Positions 25,884 through 33,283 of a DNA stretch of 35,989 nt are shown one piece after another. The stretch lies in contig PWEJ01000015.1 in the NCBI GenBank assembly GCA_003553485.1, forward strand, positions 1 through 35,989, given 5' to 3'. The first letter of the stretch is position 1. Every line of letters starts with the position of its first letter. The DNA comes from Halanaerobiaceae bacterium. GTDB taxonomy: Bacteria > Bacillota > Halanaerobiia > Halanaerobiales > Halarsenatibacteraceae. The notes beneath the pieces were generated by a model, which was given only the letters and a program-made list of their open reading frames with translations, was not told the origin of the DNA and searched no databases. A program made the position numbers and the translations under genes.

Positions 25884-25912
25884 AGAATACAATAAATTTC
25901 AGAAAATTTCAA
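25884..25912 (-). promoter_or_regulatory. sigma-A-like promoter of otsAB
   Basis: Minus-strand TTGAAA, 17-bp spacer, TATTCT. It would give a leader of about 190 nt before the otsA start, containing the terminator-like hairpin at 25803-25861. The -10 box is imperfect (4 of 6). Confidence 0.45.
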
Positions 25913-26014
25913 GGGATCATCATGTGTATAATATACATTTTGTTTTGCTGCTCTAGTTCTTAATATTACCGTTTTTTTGGTCTATTGAATATATTGAATT
26001 TCTAATAATAACAC

Positions 26015-26043
26015 TTGACTTTGATAATATTATGCTATATAAT
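26015..26043 (+). promoter_or_regulatory. strong sigma-A promoter of the heptad-repeat coiled-coil gene
   Basis: TTGACT, exactly 17 bp, TATAAT: near-consensus. It lies ~124 bp before the start codon at 26167. The leader carries a 9-bp AT-rich inverted repeat, TTTTTCTAG (26070-26078) and CTAGAAAAA (26088-26096), and a second TATAAT at 26101 without a good -35 box. Confidence 0.75.
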
Positions 26044-26166
26044 TATTCCATATTTTACTATTTGGTGTTTTTTTCTAGTGAAAACTGCTAGAAAAATTGC
26101 TATAATATTATTATCTCCTATAAACAATTAAAAAAAGAAAATTTGAAAGAGGAGGTTAGCTCAAAC

Positions 26167-27021
26167 ATGAAGCAGGAAGAGAAAATGGACCTTATCCTGG
26201 AAAAGGTTATAGGTTTAGAAAAAGAGCAGTCCAGCATAAAAAATGATATTGGTGAAATTAGACAAGAACAATCTGAAATGAAAAAAGAGCAGTCCAGTAT
26301 GAAAGATGATATTAGCATTATGAAGCAAGATCAATCGGAGATGAAAAGGGATATCAGCGAGATAAAGATCGAGCAATCAAGTATGAAGAGCGATATATCT
26401 GATATGAAGCAAGAGCAGTCCAGCATGAAAGATGACATTGCTGGAATTAAACAAGAACAATCTGAGATGAAAAAGGATATCAGCGAGATAAAGATCGAAC
26501 AATCAAGCATGAAGAACGATATCTCTGATATGAAACAAGAACAATCCAGTATGAAAGATGATATTGCTGGAATTAAACAAGAACAATCTGAGATGAAAAA
26601 GGATATCAGCGAAATAAAGACCGAACAATCAAGCATGAAGAACGATATCTCTGATATGAAGCAAGAACAGTCCAGCATGAAAGACGATATTAGCGCTATG
26701 AAACAAGAGCAGTCCAGCATGAAAGAGGATATTAGCACTATGAAACAAGAACAATCCAGCATGAAAGAGGATATTAGCACTATGAAACAAGAACAATCCA
26801 GTATAAAAGTTCAACTTAGCAATATGATGGAGAAAATTGATAGAATAGCTGTTGAAACAGCAAATCTATCCTTATTTAGAAATACCACCGAAAATAAGTT
26901 GGATTCCATAATAGAGACTCTTGATTTCCAGACTAAAAAAATAGCTGATAACGAAAAAGAGATATATAGGTTAAAGCATAAAGAAAGGTTAGAAAGGGAA
27001 AAAGAAAACTTTGGTAATTAG
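26167..27021 (+). CDS. heptad-repeat coiled-coil protein
   Basis: Cytoplasmic-looking protein of 284 residues with no signal or membrane segment and no family I recognise. After a ~19-residue head (MKQEEKMDLILEKVIGLEK), residues ~20-215 are an almost uninterrupted coiled coil built from 14-residue (two-heptad) units such as MKQEQSSMKDDISD, themselves arranged in 42-residue super-repeats. The last ~65 residues are not repetitive: IAVETANLSLFRNTTENKLDSI then NEKEIYRLKHKERLE. This tail matches that of the protein at 31812-32831. ATG 26167 has AGGAGG eleven bases upstream; an in-frame TTG before it overlaps that site. It stands alone behind a strong promoter. Function unknown. Confidence 0.8.
   Translation: MKQEEKMDLILEKVIGLEKEQSSIKNDIGEIRQEQSEMKKEQSSMKDDISIMKQDQSEMKRDISEIKIEQSSMKSDISDMKQEQSSMKDDIAGIKQEQSEMKKDISEIKIEQSSMKNDISDMKQEQSSMKDDIAGIKQEQSEMKKDISEIKTEQSSMKNDISDMKQEQSSMKDDISAMKQEQSSMKEDISTMKQEQSSMKEDISTMKQEQSSIKVQLSNMMEKIDRIAVETANLSLFRNTTENKLDSIIETLDFQTKKIADNEKEIYRLKHKERLEREKENFGN
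26224..26814 (+). repeat. in-frame 42-bp tandem repeats (126-bp super-repeats)
   Basis: The coding DNA consists of about 14 copies of a 42-bp unit encoding two heptads. Three units form a 126-bp higher-order repeat whose middle copies are nearly identical, and the last three units (MKQEQSSMKEDIST) look like a recent local expansion. Copy number probably varies between strains. Confidence 0.85.
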
Positions 27022-27123
27022 CCGGGAATTATAAGTGGCAATTTTAAAAAATGTCTAATCGAAAAGAGGTTGTTAATTTATGGATTAAATCACCTTTTAA
27101 AACATAGGTATAACCATCTAGAA

Positions 27124-28497
27124 TTAAAAAATCTGTAATAGGAAAATAGTGCTCAAACCTAAATATATACTAACCCCAGTAATATCAGTTATAGTGGTGA
27201 GAAAAGGTCCTGTCATCATAGCCGGATCTTTGCCAAGTTTCTTGATAACAAAGGGCAATGTTCCACCAACAATACCGGCAACCATAACATTGATTCCTAA
27301 AGCTATACCAGCAATCAAACCAATAAGTGGATTACCCTCTAAGATATAAGCTAACACAGCAAATAAACTTCCCAGAGCCAGGCCATTTACAAAACCAATC
27401 ATTAGCTCCTTCTTTAACTCTTTAATAATTTCTCCTGGTTGAATTTCTCCTAAAGCCATACTTCTTATTGAAACTGATAGGGCCTGAATTCCTACATTTC
27501 CTCCCATATCAGTAATCATGGGCAGAAAAGCAGCCAGGATGGCTATTTGGGCTATAGTATCCTCAAAGCTACTGATAACGGCCACTGCTCCCAGATTTAA
27601 AAAAACATTTATTGCCATCCAGGGAAGTCGCATTCTGATGGCTTTTGTAGGCGGAGTAAAGAAACTCTCTTCTTCAGATGTACCGGTAATAGAAAGAAAA
27701 TCTCCTGTCATTTCTTCGGCAAGAAGATCAATAGCTGTATCTAAAGTTAAAACTCCTACGATAATATCTTCAGCATTCAGTACCGGAAGCATTTTGTAGC
27801 GACGATAACGCAATAGTCTGGCTGCTTCAATTGCCTCCTCATCAACTCTGGCCACCTGCATATTTTTCGTCATTATACTTTTAATTTTCTCTTTTTTATC
27901 ACTAAAAGCCAGCATTTGAACAGATGTTACACCCTTTAGACTTTTCTTTTCATCAACGGCATAAATATATTCAATATTGTCAGATTTCTTCTTCCGAGCC
28001 TCTTTAATAATCTCCAGGGCTTCAGCTACGGTTTTATCGTAATTAATTGTCAAAAATTCACTCTCCATATGGCCGCCAACAGAATCTGGAGGATATTTGC
28101 TGAGCTCTTCAACTTCCTCCTGTTGATGAGGAAGAAAGTAATTAACATATTTATCTCTTTCTTCTTCAGGTAAATGATCAAGCAAATCAGCTAATTCATC
28201 GCTATCCAAAAATTTTATAAATTCCTGCTGTTCTTCAGGTTTAAAACTCTTTAGCAAATCAAGAGTCATTTCTTCTGGCAGCCAGGCCGCAATCCGAGCG
28301 GTTCTGCTCCATCCTATCCCTCGCAAAAAGGGCAGAATAGACTCCTCCGGTGCCTGTATTAAAATATCAACCAGTCTACGACTTGACATTTTATCAGCCA
28401 GGCCAATGGCTTCAGTTATCCTTCCTTCAGTTAGATTTTCTTTTAAAAGCTCAATATCCTGTTTGAGTTGCGTGTTATCTAAATATATTGTCGACAC
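27124..28497 (-). CDS. mgtE: magnesium transporter MgtE
   Basis: Mg2+ channel/transporter, about 457 residues. Order of domains: MgtE N-terminal helical domain (~30-130, with LLDHLPEEERDKYVNYF), paired CBS domains (~135-260, starting SVGGHMESEFLTINYDKTVAEAL), a connecting helix, and a five-helix membrane domain (~285-457). The pore and ion-binding region is visible in FLPMITDMGGNVGIQALSVSIRS and the later GPFLTTITDITGVSIYLGLS. The N-terminal and CBS domains normally sense cytosolic Mg2+. The nominal GTG start (28497) lies inside the GGGAGGTG ribosome binding site itself, so true initiation may be at ATA 28488, eight bases after GGGAGG. No Mg2+ (M-box) riboswitch was recognised upstream. Confidence 0.93.
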   Translation of the reverse strand: MSTIYLDNTQLKQDIELLKENLTEGRITEAIGLADKMSSRRLVDILIQAPEESILPFLRGIGWSRTARIAAWLPEEMTLDLLKSFKPEEQQEFIKFLDSDELADLLDHLPEEERDKYVNYFLPHQQEEVEELSKYPPDSVGGHMESEFLTINYDKTVAEALEIIKEARKKKSDNIEYIYAVDEKKSLKGVTSVQMLAFSDKKEKIKSIMTKNMQVARVDEEAIEAARLLRYRRYKMLPVLNAEDIIVGVLTLDTAIDLLAEEMTGDFLSITGTSEEESFFTPPTKAIRMRLPWMAINVFLNLGAVAVISSFEDTIAQIAILAAFLPMITDMGGNVGIQALSVSIRSMALGEIQPGEIIKELKKELMIGFVNGLALGSLFAVLAYILEGNPLIGLIAGIALGINVMVAGIVGGTLPFVIKKLGKDPAMMTGPFLTTITDITGVSIYLGLSTIFLLQIF

Positions 28498-28575
28498 CTC
28501 CCAAATCTATCGATTATTTTATCAAGGCATTCTCGTACTATACTATTCTTGAAATATTAGTTAATTCCTTTAAAT

Positions 28576-28606
28576 GAAAAAACTCCCAGGTACAGAACCT
28601 GAGAGT
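28576..28606 (-). terminator. intrinsic terminator after the hybrid histidine kinase gene
   Basis: Minus-strand ACTCTCAGGT and ACCTGGGAGT form a 10-bp stem (one G-T pair) with a 5-nt loop, followed by TTTTTT. It lies ~124 bp past the kinase stop and just upstream of mgtE, separating the two transcripts. Confidence 0.85.
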
Positions 28607-28729
28607 CAGGGCAAAGAAGCTTTATTAGACTGAATAACATAACAAATTAAAGTAATTAATAATTATCTCTGGTTATGTAATAAGAATTAATTTGGCAACT
28701 TTATAAACTCAGTAAGCTATTTCAAAAAA

Positions 28730-31603
28730 TCAATTACTGTTAGTTACATCTTTAATTTTCACAAGCATTTTTTCTATATCAATGGGTTTAGAAATCAAAC
28801 CATCCATTCCCGCCTCTTCAGCTTTCTGGCGATGTTTTTCCATGACATTAGCAGTTAAAGCTATCACCGGTAGATCTTTTAGATTGAATTCCTTTCTGAT
28901 TTTTTCTGTAGCCTCATAGCCATTTATTTTTGGTAATTGAATATCCATTAAAACACAGTCATATGAAAAAGATTTAATTTTATCTAATGCTTCTTCTCCA
29001 TCTTCAGCAATATCAACTTTATAATCATAGCTTTCTAAAATCTCCTGAGCCAGAACCTGATTGGTTCTATTATCCTCAACTAAAAGAATTTGATCAGCAC
29101 TGCCAGCCTTTAATTCATCTTCAGTTAATTTCTGTTCCTGGGCTTTAGCTATATCCTGACTGGAATAACCAAAAACATTCATGATAGAATCAAAGAGGCT
29201 GGAAGGACTAAAGGGTTTAATTAGAAAGTCAGAAATATATTTAGCCCCCGGTTCTTTCATGATCTCCTCTTTCTCGTAAGCTGAGACTAGAATAACCTCC
29301 GGGTTAGCAGGCTTAACTGGCCTTTCCATGATTTTTTGCGTTATTTGTAAACCATCTATTCCCGGCAAATTCCAATCTGTAAGTAGCAGGTCATAACTAG
29401 TATGAGGGTTTTTTAATTTTCGCAAAGCACTCTCTCCATCTTCAACCACCTCAACGGCAAAGCCAAAAGCCTGCAGATATTCCTGGCTAATTTGCCGGGC
29501 AGAGGCGTTATCATCGACTACCAGTACTTTGAGGCCATCAAGTTCTGGAGGGGTGGTAATGGTTTTGCTTTCTTCTTCCTCGGGCCGGCCAAATTTAGCG
29601 GTAAAATAAAAAGTGCTTCCTTCTCCCGGCTCACTCTCCAGCCAGATTTCTCCCTGCATCAATTCCACCAATTGTTTAGAAATAGAGAGTCCCAATCCGG
29701 CTCCCCCTTCTCCAGCCTCAGTTGATCTTTCTGCCCGGTTAAATCTCTCAAAAATATATTCCTGTTTTTCAGGAGGAATCCCCGGACCAGTATCCTGGAC
29801 AGCAAATTGATATACTAATTGCTGCGCTTCTTTTTCCAGCATCTCGACACTGATCAAAATCTCGCCCCGGTCAGTATAACTGATGGAATTTTTGGTCAAG
29901 TTGGTTAAAACCTGGGTCAAACGAGTTGGATCACCAATTAATTTATTAGGTATTTCTGGAGGACGGGCAAATAAGACCTCTATCGGTTTCTTTTTAGCTC
30001 GTTCAGCTATAATCAGCCAGGTCTGTTCTAGAATTCGGTCAAGTTCAAAGACCTCTTCTATTAAGTTAATTTTACCGCCTTCTATTTTAGCCAGATCCAG
30101 AATATCATTGATGAGGGTTAAAAGATAATCAGCGGAGGCATTTATTCTTTTCAGATAGTTATTCCTTTTCTCTTCCTCAAAATCCTCTTTTACGCATAGC
30201 TCGCTTAATCCGGTTATAGCATTCATGGGAGTGCGTATTTCATGGCTCATATTGGAAAGAAACTCACTTTTAGCCTGGTTAGCTTTTTCTGCCCTCTTTT
30301 TTGCCTGCAGTAACTCCTCTTTTTGCTGCTCTAATTCCTGATTATATTTTTCGATATTTTTTTCAGCTTTAACTCGCTGGGTCACATCTAAAACAGTTTC
30401 AATATACCCTTTGATATTACCATTTTTATCTATATCGGGGATGCCCTTCATTTTCCAATAACTGCCATCAGGTTTTTTAATTATAGAGCTAACGACCTCT
30501 TTTTTCTCTTTAGCCTGCCGGATAGGACAGGTTTGACAGTAATCTGTAAGCCCCCATTTTTCATAACAATATTTATTATTTAATTCCTCTATATCCTTAG
30601 AAAAATAATCTATACCAGCCTGATTCACCCATTTAATTTTAAAATCTTTATTCATATAAATAATAATCTCATCAAGACTATTTAAGATGATATTTTCAAA
30701 AGTTTCCTTTTGCTTTTGGGCAGTAATATTTTCATGAGCAATAACTGCAGCATAATCATTCTCGCCTGTGATTTCCCCCTGAAAAGGCATCACCCTCATT
30801 TTAAACCATCTATTTTCAGCAGGGGAATGACAGGGATATTCAGTGATAAAGTAATCTGACTCGCCTTCAAGTACAGACTTTAATCCCTGAAAGACTTCAG
30901 CTGATTCTGCCGAATTTTCTCCCTCTGCTTCCTGAGTTACCTCTAAATAATTTAAGCTCGGGCCGACTTCATCTGAGGACAGACCATTATTCTCAGCAAA
31001 ATTATCCCAGGCTTCATTGGTGAATTTAATTATTCCCTTTTGATCAACAACTGCAATATGGGCTGATAAAGAATCGACTAAAGAACTAGTTAATTCCATC
31101 TGTTTTTTTATTTCTTTATTAATTCTCATGTTTTCCAGTTGGTTCTCCAGAGAGAGCTTAAATTCCTGCAATAATTCTTTTTCCTGATCTGTGAACTCTC
31201 TAGCCTTGGTATCGACTACACATATTGTCCCAAAGAGTTTTTGCTCTTTTCTATAATATAAAGGCAGGCCCAGATATGAGACATACCCCATTTCAAGCTC
31301 AATACTACCCTGCCATTTTTCTATGTTAGAAGCATCATTTATTTCTACCATTTGTCCTTTTATTGCTGTCTCCTGACAGTAGACCTCTGCTAGATTAATA
31401 ATTTTTCCAGGAGCAAATTTTGGTTTTTCAGAACTTTCGGCTTCCAGGCTGCTTTCTTCTATGATTTCAAGTTTTTCCTCATCAATTTTTGTGATAAAAC
31501 CAGCACTTGCATCTAATAACTCAACCAATAAATCCAAAATTCTATTCCAGTTTTCTTCAGCATAATTAACCTCTGGCAGGTTTAAGTCCATATTTCCCCT
31601 CAT
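28730..31603 (-). CDS. hybrid sensor histidine kinase with GAF, two PAS and two receiver domains
   Basis: Cytoplasmic hybrid kinase, 957 residues, no membrane segments. Domains: GAF (~15-158); PAS-1 (~170-297, with [20 protein letters not shown]); PAS-2 (~303-410) containing a C-x9-C-x2-C-P motif at Cys346, Cys356 and Cys359; coiled coil (~411-445); HisKA with [14 protein letters not shown] (His454); HATPase with [17 protein letters not shown] and GGAGLGLSI; receiver 1 (VLVVDDN, phospho-Asp in [10 protein letters not shown], Lys in IKPFS); receiver 2 (ILLVEDN, Asp in VLMDIQLP, Lys in SKPID). No output domain or partner gene is adjacent, so signal and target are unknown. AGGAGG lies seven bases before the ATG. 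Confidence 0.94.
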   Translation of the reverse strand: MRGNMDLNLPEVNYAEENWNRILDLLVELLDASAGFITKIDEEKLEIIEESSLEAESSEKPKFAPGKIINLAEVYCQETAIKGQMVEINDASNIEKWQGSIELEMGYVSYLGLPLYYRKEQKLFGTICVVDTKAREFTDQEKELLQEFKLSLENQLENMRINKEIKKQMELTSSLVDSLSAHIAVVDQKGIIKFTNEAWDNFAENNGLSSDEVGPSLNYLEVTQEAEGENSAESAEVFQGLKSVLEGESDYFITEYPCHSPAENRWFKMRVMPFQGEITGENDYAAVIAHENITAQKQKETFENIILNSLDEIIIYMNKDFKIKWVNQAGIDYFSKDIEELNNKYCYEKWGLTDYCQTCPIRQAKEKKEVVSSIIKKPDGSYWKMKGIPDIDKNGNIKGYIETVLDVTQRVKAEKNIEKYNQELEQQKEELLQAKKRAEKANQAKSEFLSNMSHEIRTPMNAITGLSELCVKEDFEEEKRNNYLKRINASADYLLTLINDILDLAKIEGGKINLIEEVFELDRILEQTWLIIAERAKKKPIEVLFARPPEIPNKLIGDPTRLTQVLTNLTKNSISYTDRGEILISVEMLEKEAQQLVYQFAVQDTGPGIPPEKQEYIFERFNRAERSTEAGEGGAGLGLSISKQLVELMQGEIWLESEPGEGSTFYFTAKFGRPEEEESKTITTPPELDGLKVLVVDDNASARQISQEYLQAFGFAVEVVEDGESALRKLKNPHTSYDLLLTDWNLPGIDGLQITQKIMERPVKPANPEVILVSAYEKEEIMKEPGAKYISDFLIKPFSPSSLFDSIMNVFGYSSQDIAKAQEQKLTEDELKAGSADQILLVEDNRTNQVLAQEILESYDYKVDIAEDGEEALDKIKSFSYDCVLMDIQLPKINGYEATEKIRKEFNLKDLPVIALTANVMEKHRQKAEEAGMDGLISKPIDIEKMLVKIKDVTNSN

Positions 31604-31627
31604 CCCAATCCCTCCTGGATAGCTACA

Positions 31628-31680
31628 ATTATAAAGACTGCCAAGTATTAAACATACTAAAAATACTACGTAAAAATACT
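31628..31680 (-). promoter_or_regulatory. candidate promoter and direct repeat upstream of the hybrid kinase
   Basis: A consensus TATAAT (31628-31633 on the minus strand) lies ~25 bp before the kinase start, without a good -35 box. Just upstream the plus strand reads TAAAAATACT-ACG-TAAAAATACT-GCG (31658-31667 and 31671-31680), an exact 10-bp direct repeat with 13-bp period, placed about where an activator would bind. Confidence 0.35.
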
Positions 31681-31811
31681 GCGACAGCTAATTATTAATA
31701 GTTATTAATATATTTCGATACTCTCCAATAAATTCCTGCATTAATTTTATATTTAGTATAAGATACCACCCCAGGATGGATCTGCATGCCAAAGTATTCT
31801 AGTATAAAACC

Positions 31812-32831
31812 TCAATCAGCTTCTGAAACCTCAAGCCTATCCACCAAACGTTCATACTGCTTACCAAGATAATGGATATTTCTTTCATTGCTTACGGTTT
31901 TGTTCAGCACAAAGTTGATCTCCCGCTTTATCTCTTCAGCCAGTCCATCAACCTTATTGGTGATTTCTGTTCTGAACTCCAGCAGACCTGCAGTCTCAGC
32001 TTTAATCATCTCAATATCCTCTGAATTTTTATCCACTTTATCTTCTAAACTCTTAATATCAGACCGCAAACCGTTTTCCATGGCTTTCATGTCAGCTTTA
32101 ATGTCTGATCGCAGGCCTTCTTCCATGGCTTTCATGTCAGCTTTAATGTCTGACCGCAGGCCTTCTTCCATGGCCTTCATGTCAGCTTTAATGTCTGCTC
32201 GCAATCCATCTTCCATAGCCTCCATGTCAGCTTTAATGTCTGACCGCAGGCCTTCTTCCATGGCCTTCATGTCAGCTTTAATGTCTGTTCGCAAGCCTTC
32301 TTCCATGGCCTTCATGTCAGCTTTAATGTCTGCTCGCAATCCATCTTCCATAGCCTCCATGTCAGCTTTAATGTCAGATCGCAAGCCTTTTTCCATAGCC
32401 TTCATGTCAGCTTTAATGTCTGTTCGCAAGCCTTCTTCCATGGCCTTCATGTCAGCTTTAATGTCAGATCGCAAGCCTTCTTCCATGGTTTTCATGTCTG
32501 ACCGTAATCCTTCTTCCATAGTATTCATATCTGTCTTTATATCAGACCGCAAATCCTTTTCCATGGCCTTCATATCAGACCGTAAGCCTTCTTCCATGGT
32601 TTTCATGTCAGACCGCAAATCCTTTTCCATAGCCTTCATATCTGATCGCAGGCCCTCTTCCATTGCCTTCATATCTGTTCGCAGGCCCTCTTCCATTGCC
32701 TTCATGTCAGACCGCAGTCTTTTCTCCATCGACTTCATGTCATTATTAATGCTCTTTTCTAAATTCTCAAACCTGCTATCAATACCAGCAAACTTCTTAT
32801 CAAAATACTCCATCAGTTCATTGTTTTTCAT
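31812..32831 (-). CDS. 11/15-residue-repeat coiled-coil protein
   Basis: Protein of 339 residues with no signal or membrane segment and no family I recognise. A 34-residue head (MKNNELMEYFDKKFAGIDSRFENLEKSINNDMKS, shown only as description of its range) is followed at residues 35-261 by 17 repeat units of two lengths: 11 residues (MEEGLRSDMKA) and 15 residues (MEEGLRSDIKADMKA). Both are coiled-coil periods, but of the right-handed hendecad/pentadecad kind. The tail (IKAETAGLLEFRTEITNKVD, then NERNIHYL and ERL) matches the tail of the protein at 26167-27021. ATG 32831 is used, with GGGGTGAG upstream. A perfect TGGTATAAT extended -10 box lies ~80 bp upstream. Function unknown. Confidence 0.8.
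   Translation of the reverse strand: MKNNELMEYFDKKFAGIDSRFENLEKSINNDMKSMEKRLRSDMKAMEEGLRTDMKAMEEGLRSDMKAMEKDLRSDMKTMEEGLRSDMKAMEKDLRSDIKTDMNTMEEGLRSDMKTMEEGLRSDIKADMKAMEEGLRTDIKADMKAMEKGLRSDIKADMEAMEDGLRADIKADMKAMEEGLRTDIKADMKAMEEGLRSDIKADMEAMEDGLRADIKADMKAMEEGLRSDIKADMKAMEEGLRSDIKADMKAMENGLRSDIKSLEDKVDKNSEDIEMIKAETAGLLEFRTEITNKVDGLAEEIKREINFVLNKTVSNERNIHYLGKQYERLVDRLEVSEAD
32049..32729 (-). repeat. in-frame 33-bp and 45-bp tandem repeats
   Basis: Seventeen coding repeat units, seven of 33 bp and ten of 45 bp. The 33-bp type dominates the 5' part of the gene and the 45-bp type the 3' part; the 45-bp unit is the 33-bp unit with 12 bp (I/K/A/D) inserted. Blocks of three 45-bp units are near-identical, pointing to recent expansion. 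Confidence 0.88.
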
Positions 32832-32913
32832 GCTCTGCTCACCCCAATTTCTCAATTTCTATTGTCATGGCCTAAGATATTCTTTATATTTCATTGGTAA
32901 AATTATATATTAA

Positions 32914-32922
32914 ATTATACCA
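32914..32922 (-). promoter_or_regulatory. extended -10 promoter of the 11/15-repeat coiled-coil gene
   Basis: Minus-strand TGGTATAAT is a consensus extended -10 element, about 83 bp before the start codon at 32831. No convincing -35 box is present, which extended -10 promoters tolerate. Confidence 0.6.
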
Positions 32923-32960
32923 CATTTAAATGTATTTATCATCACTTAATAATGGAAAAA

Positions 32961-33086
32961 TCAAGTGCGAACTGTGACTCTATTTCTACCCTGCTTTTTA
33001 CTAATATACATCAATTGATCAGCTCGTTTTATTACAGAGTCAATATCATCATCCGGGGTTACCAAAATTAATCCAAATAACCACCT
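32961..33086 (-). pseudogene. remnant of a GGDEF (diguanylate cyclase) gene, C-terminal end only
   Basis: A minus-strand reading frame ending in TGA at 32961 encodes FGLILVTPDDDIDSVIKRAD then QLMYISKKQGRNRVTVRT. This matches the C-terminal end of GGDEF domains (S-x-G-x-A, then ADxxMYxxKxxGRNxV). Nothing of the rest of the domain, including the GGDEF active-site loop, is found upstream; the sequence turns into AT-rich non-coding DNA beyond ~33090. It therefore looks like the stump of a deleted diguanylate cyclase. An AGGAGGTGG just upstream is probably incidental. Confidence 0.7.
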
Positions 33087-33158
33087 CCTATTAAAATGTT
33101 ATTATATTAGCTAGGCTCATAAAATTAGTGCCTGCTATTTAATCTCTCAATATTTTTA

Positions 33159-33186
33159 TTGACTTTTTTTTTATATAGGATATCAT
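33159..33186 (+). promoter_or_regulatory. sigma-A-like promoter of the exported-protein pair
   Basis: TTGACT, 16-bp spacer, TATCAT, ending ~98 bp before the ATG at 33284. Both boxes match consensus in five of six positions. Confidence 0.5.
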
Positions 33187-33283
33187 TATATTATATTAAG
33201 TTAGCTTAAGCTGTTTCAGAATAAGCCTCAATGTCAATAAGTACAAAAAACTTATAAAAACTAAAAGAAGGGGGATATCTATC

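Noticed and set aside
26101-26106. Second TATAAT as another promoter of the heptad-repeat gene
   Set aside because: No acceptable -35 box at 16-18 bp; the TTGACT-17-TATAAT promoter upstream is far better.
26331-26814. Minus-strand open frames opposite the heptad-repeat gene, apparently hydrophobic and Cys-rich
   Set aside because: They arise from reading the 42-bp repeat backwards; no ribosome binding site or promoter serves them, and the plus-strand frame has both.
28498-28575. Mg2+ riboswitch (M-box) before mgtE
   Set aside because: The leader is short, AT-rich and shows none of the conserved M-box segments.
32049-32729. Regular repeats that might suggest a CRISPR array
   Set aside because: The units are contiguous with no unique spacers, are in frame, and encode a coiled coil; no cas gene is present.
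31888-32913. Long plus-strand open frame of 341 codons opposite the 11/15-repeat gene
   Set aside because: It is a mirror of the repeat: units of 33 and 45 bp are multiples of three without stops in that frame. Its Met/Ser/Phe-rich product, poor start context and the strong promoter on the other strand mark it as a shadow.
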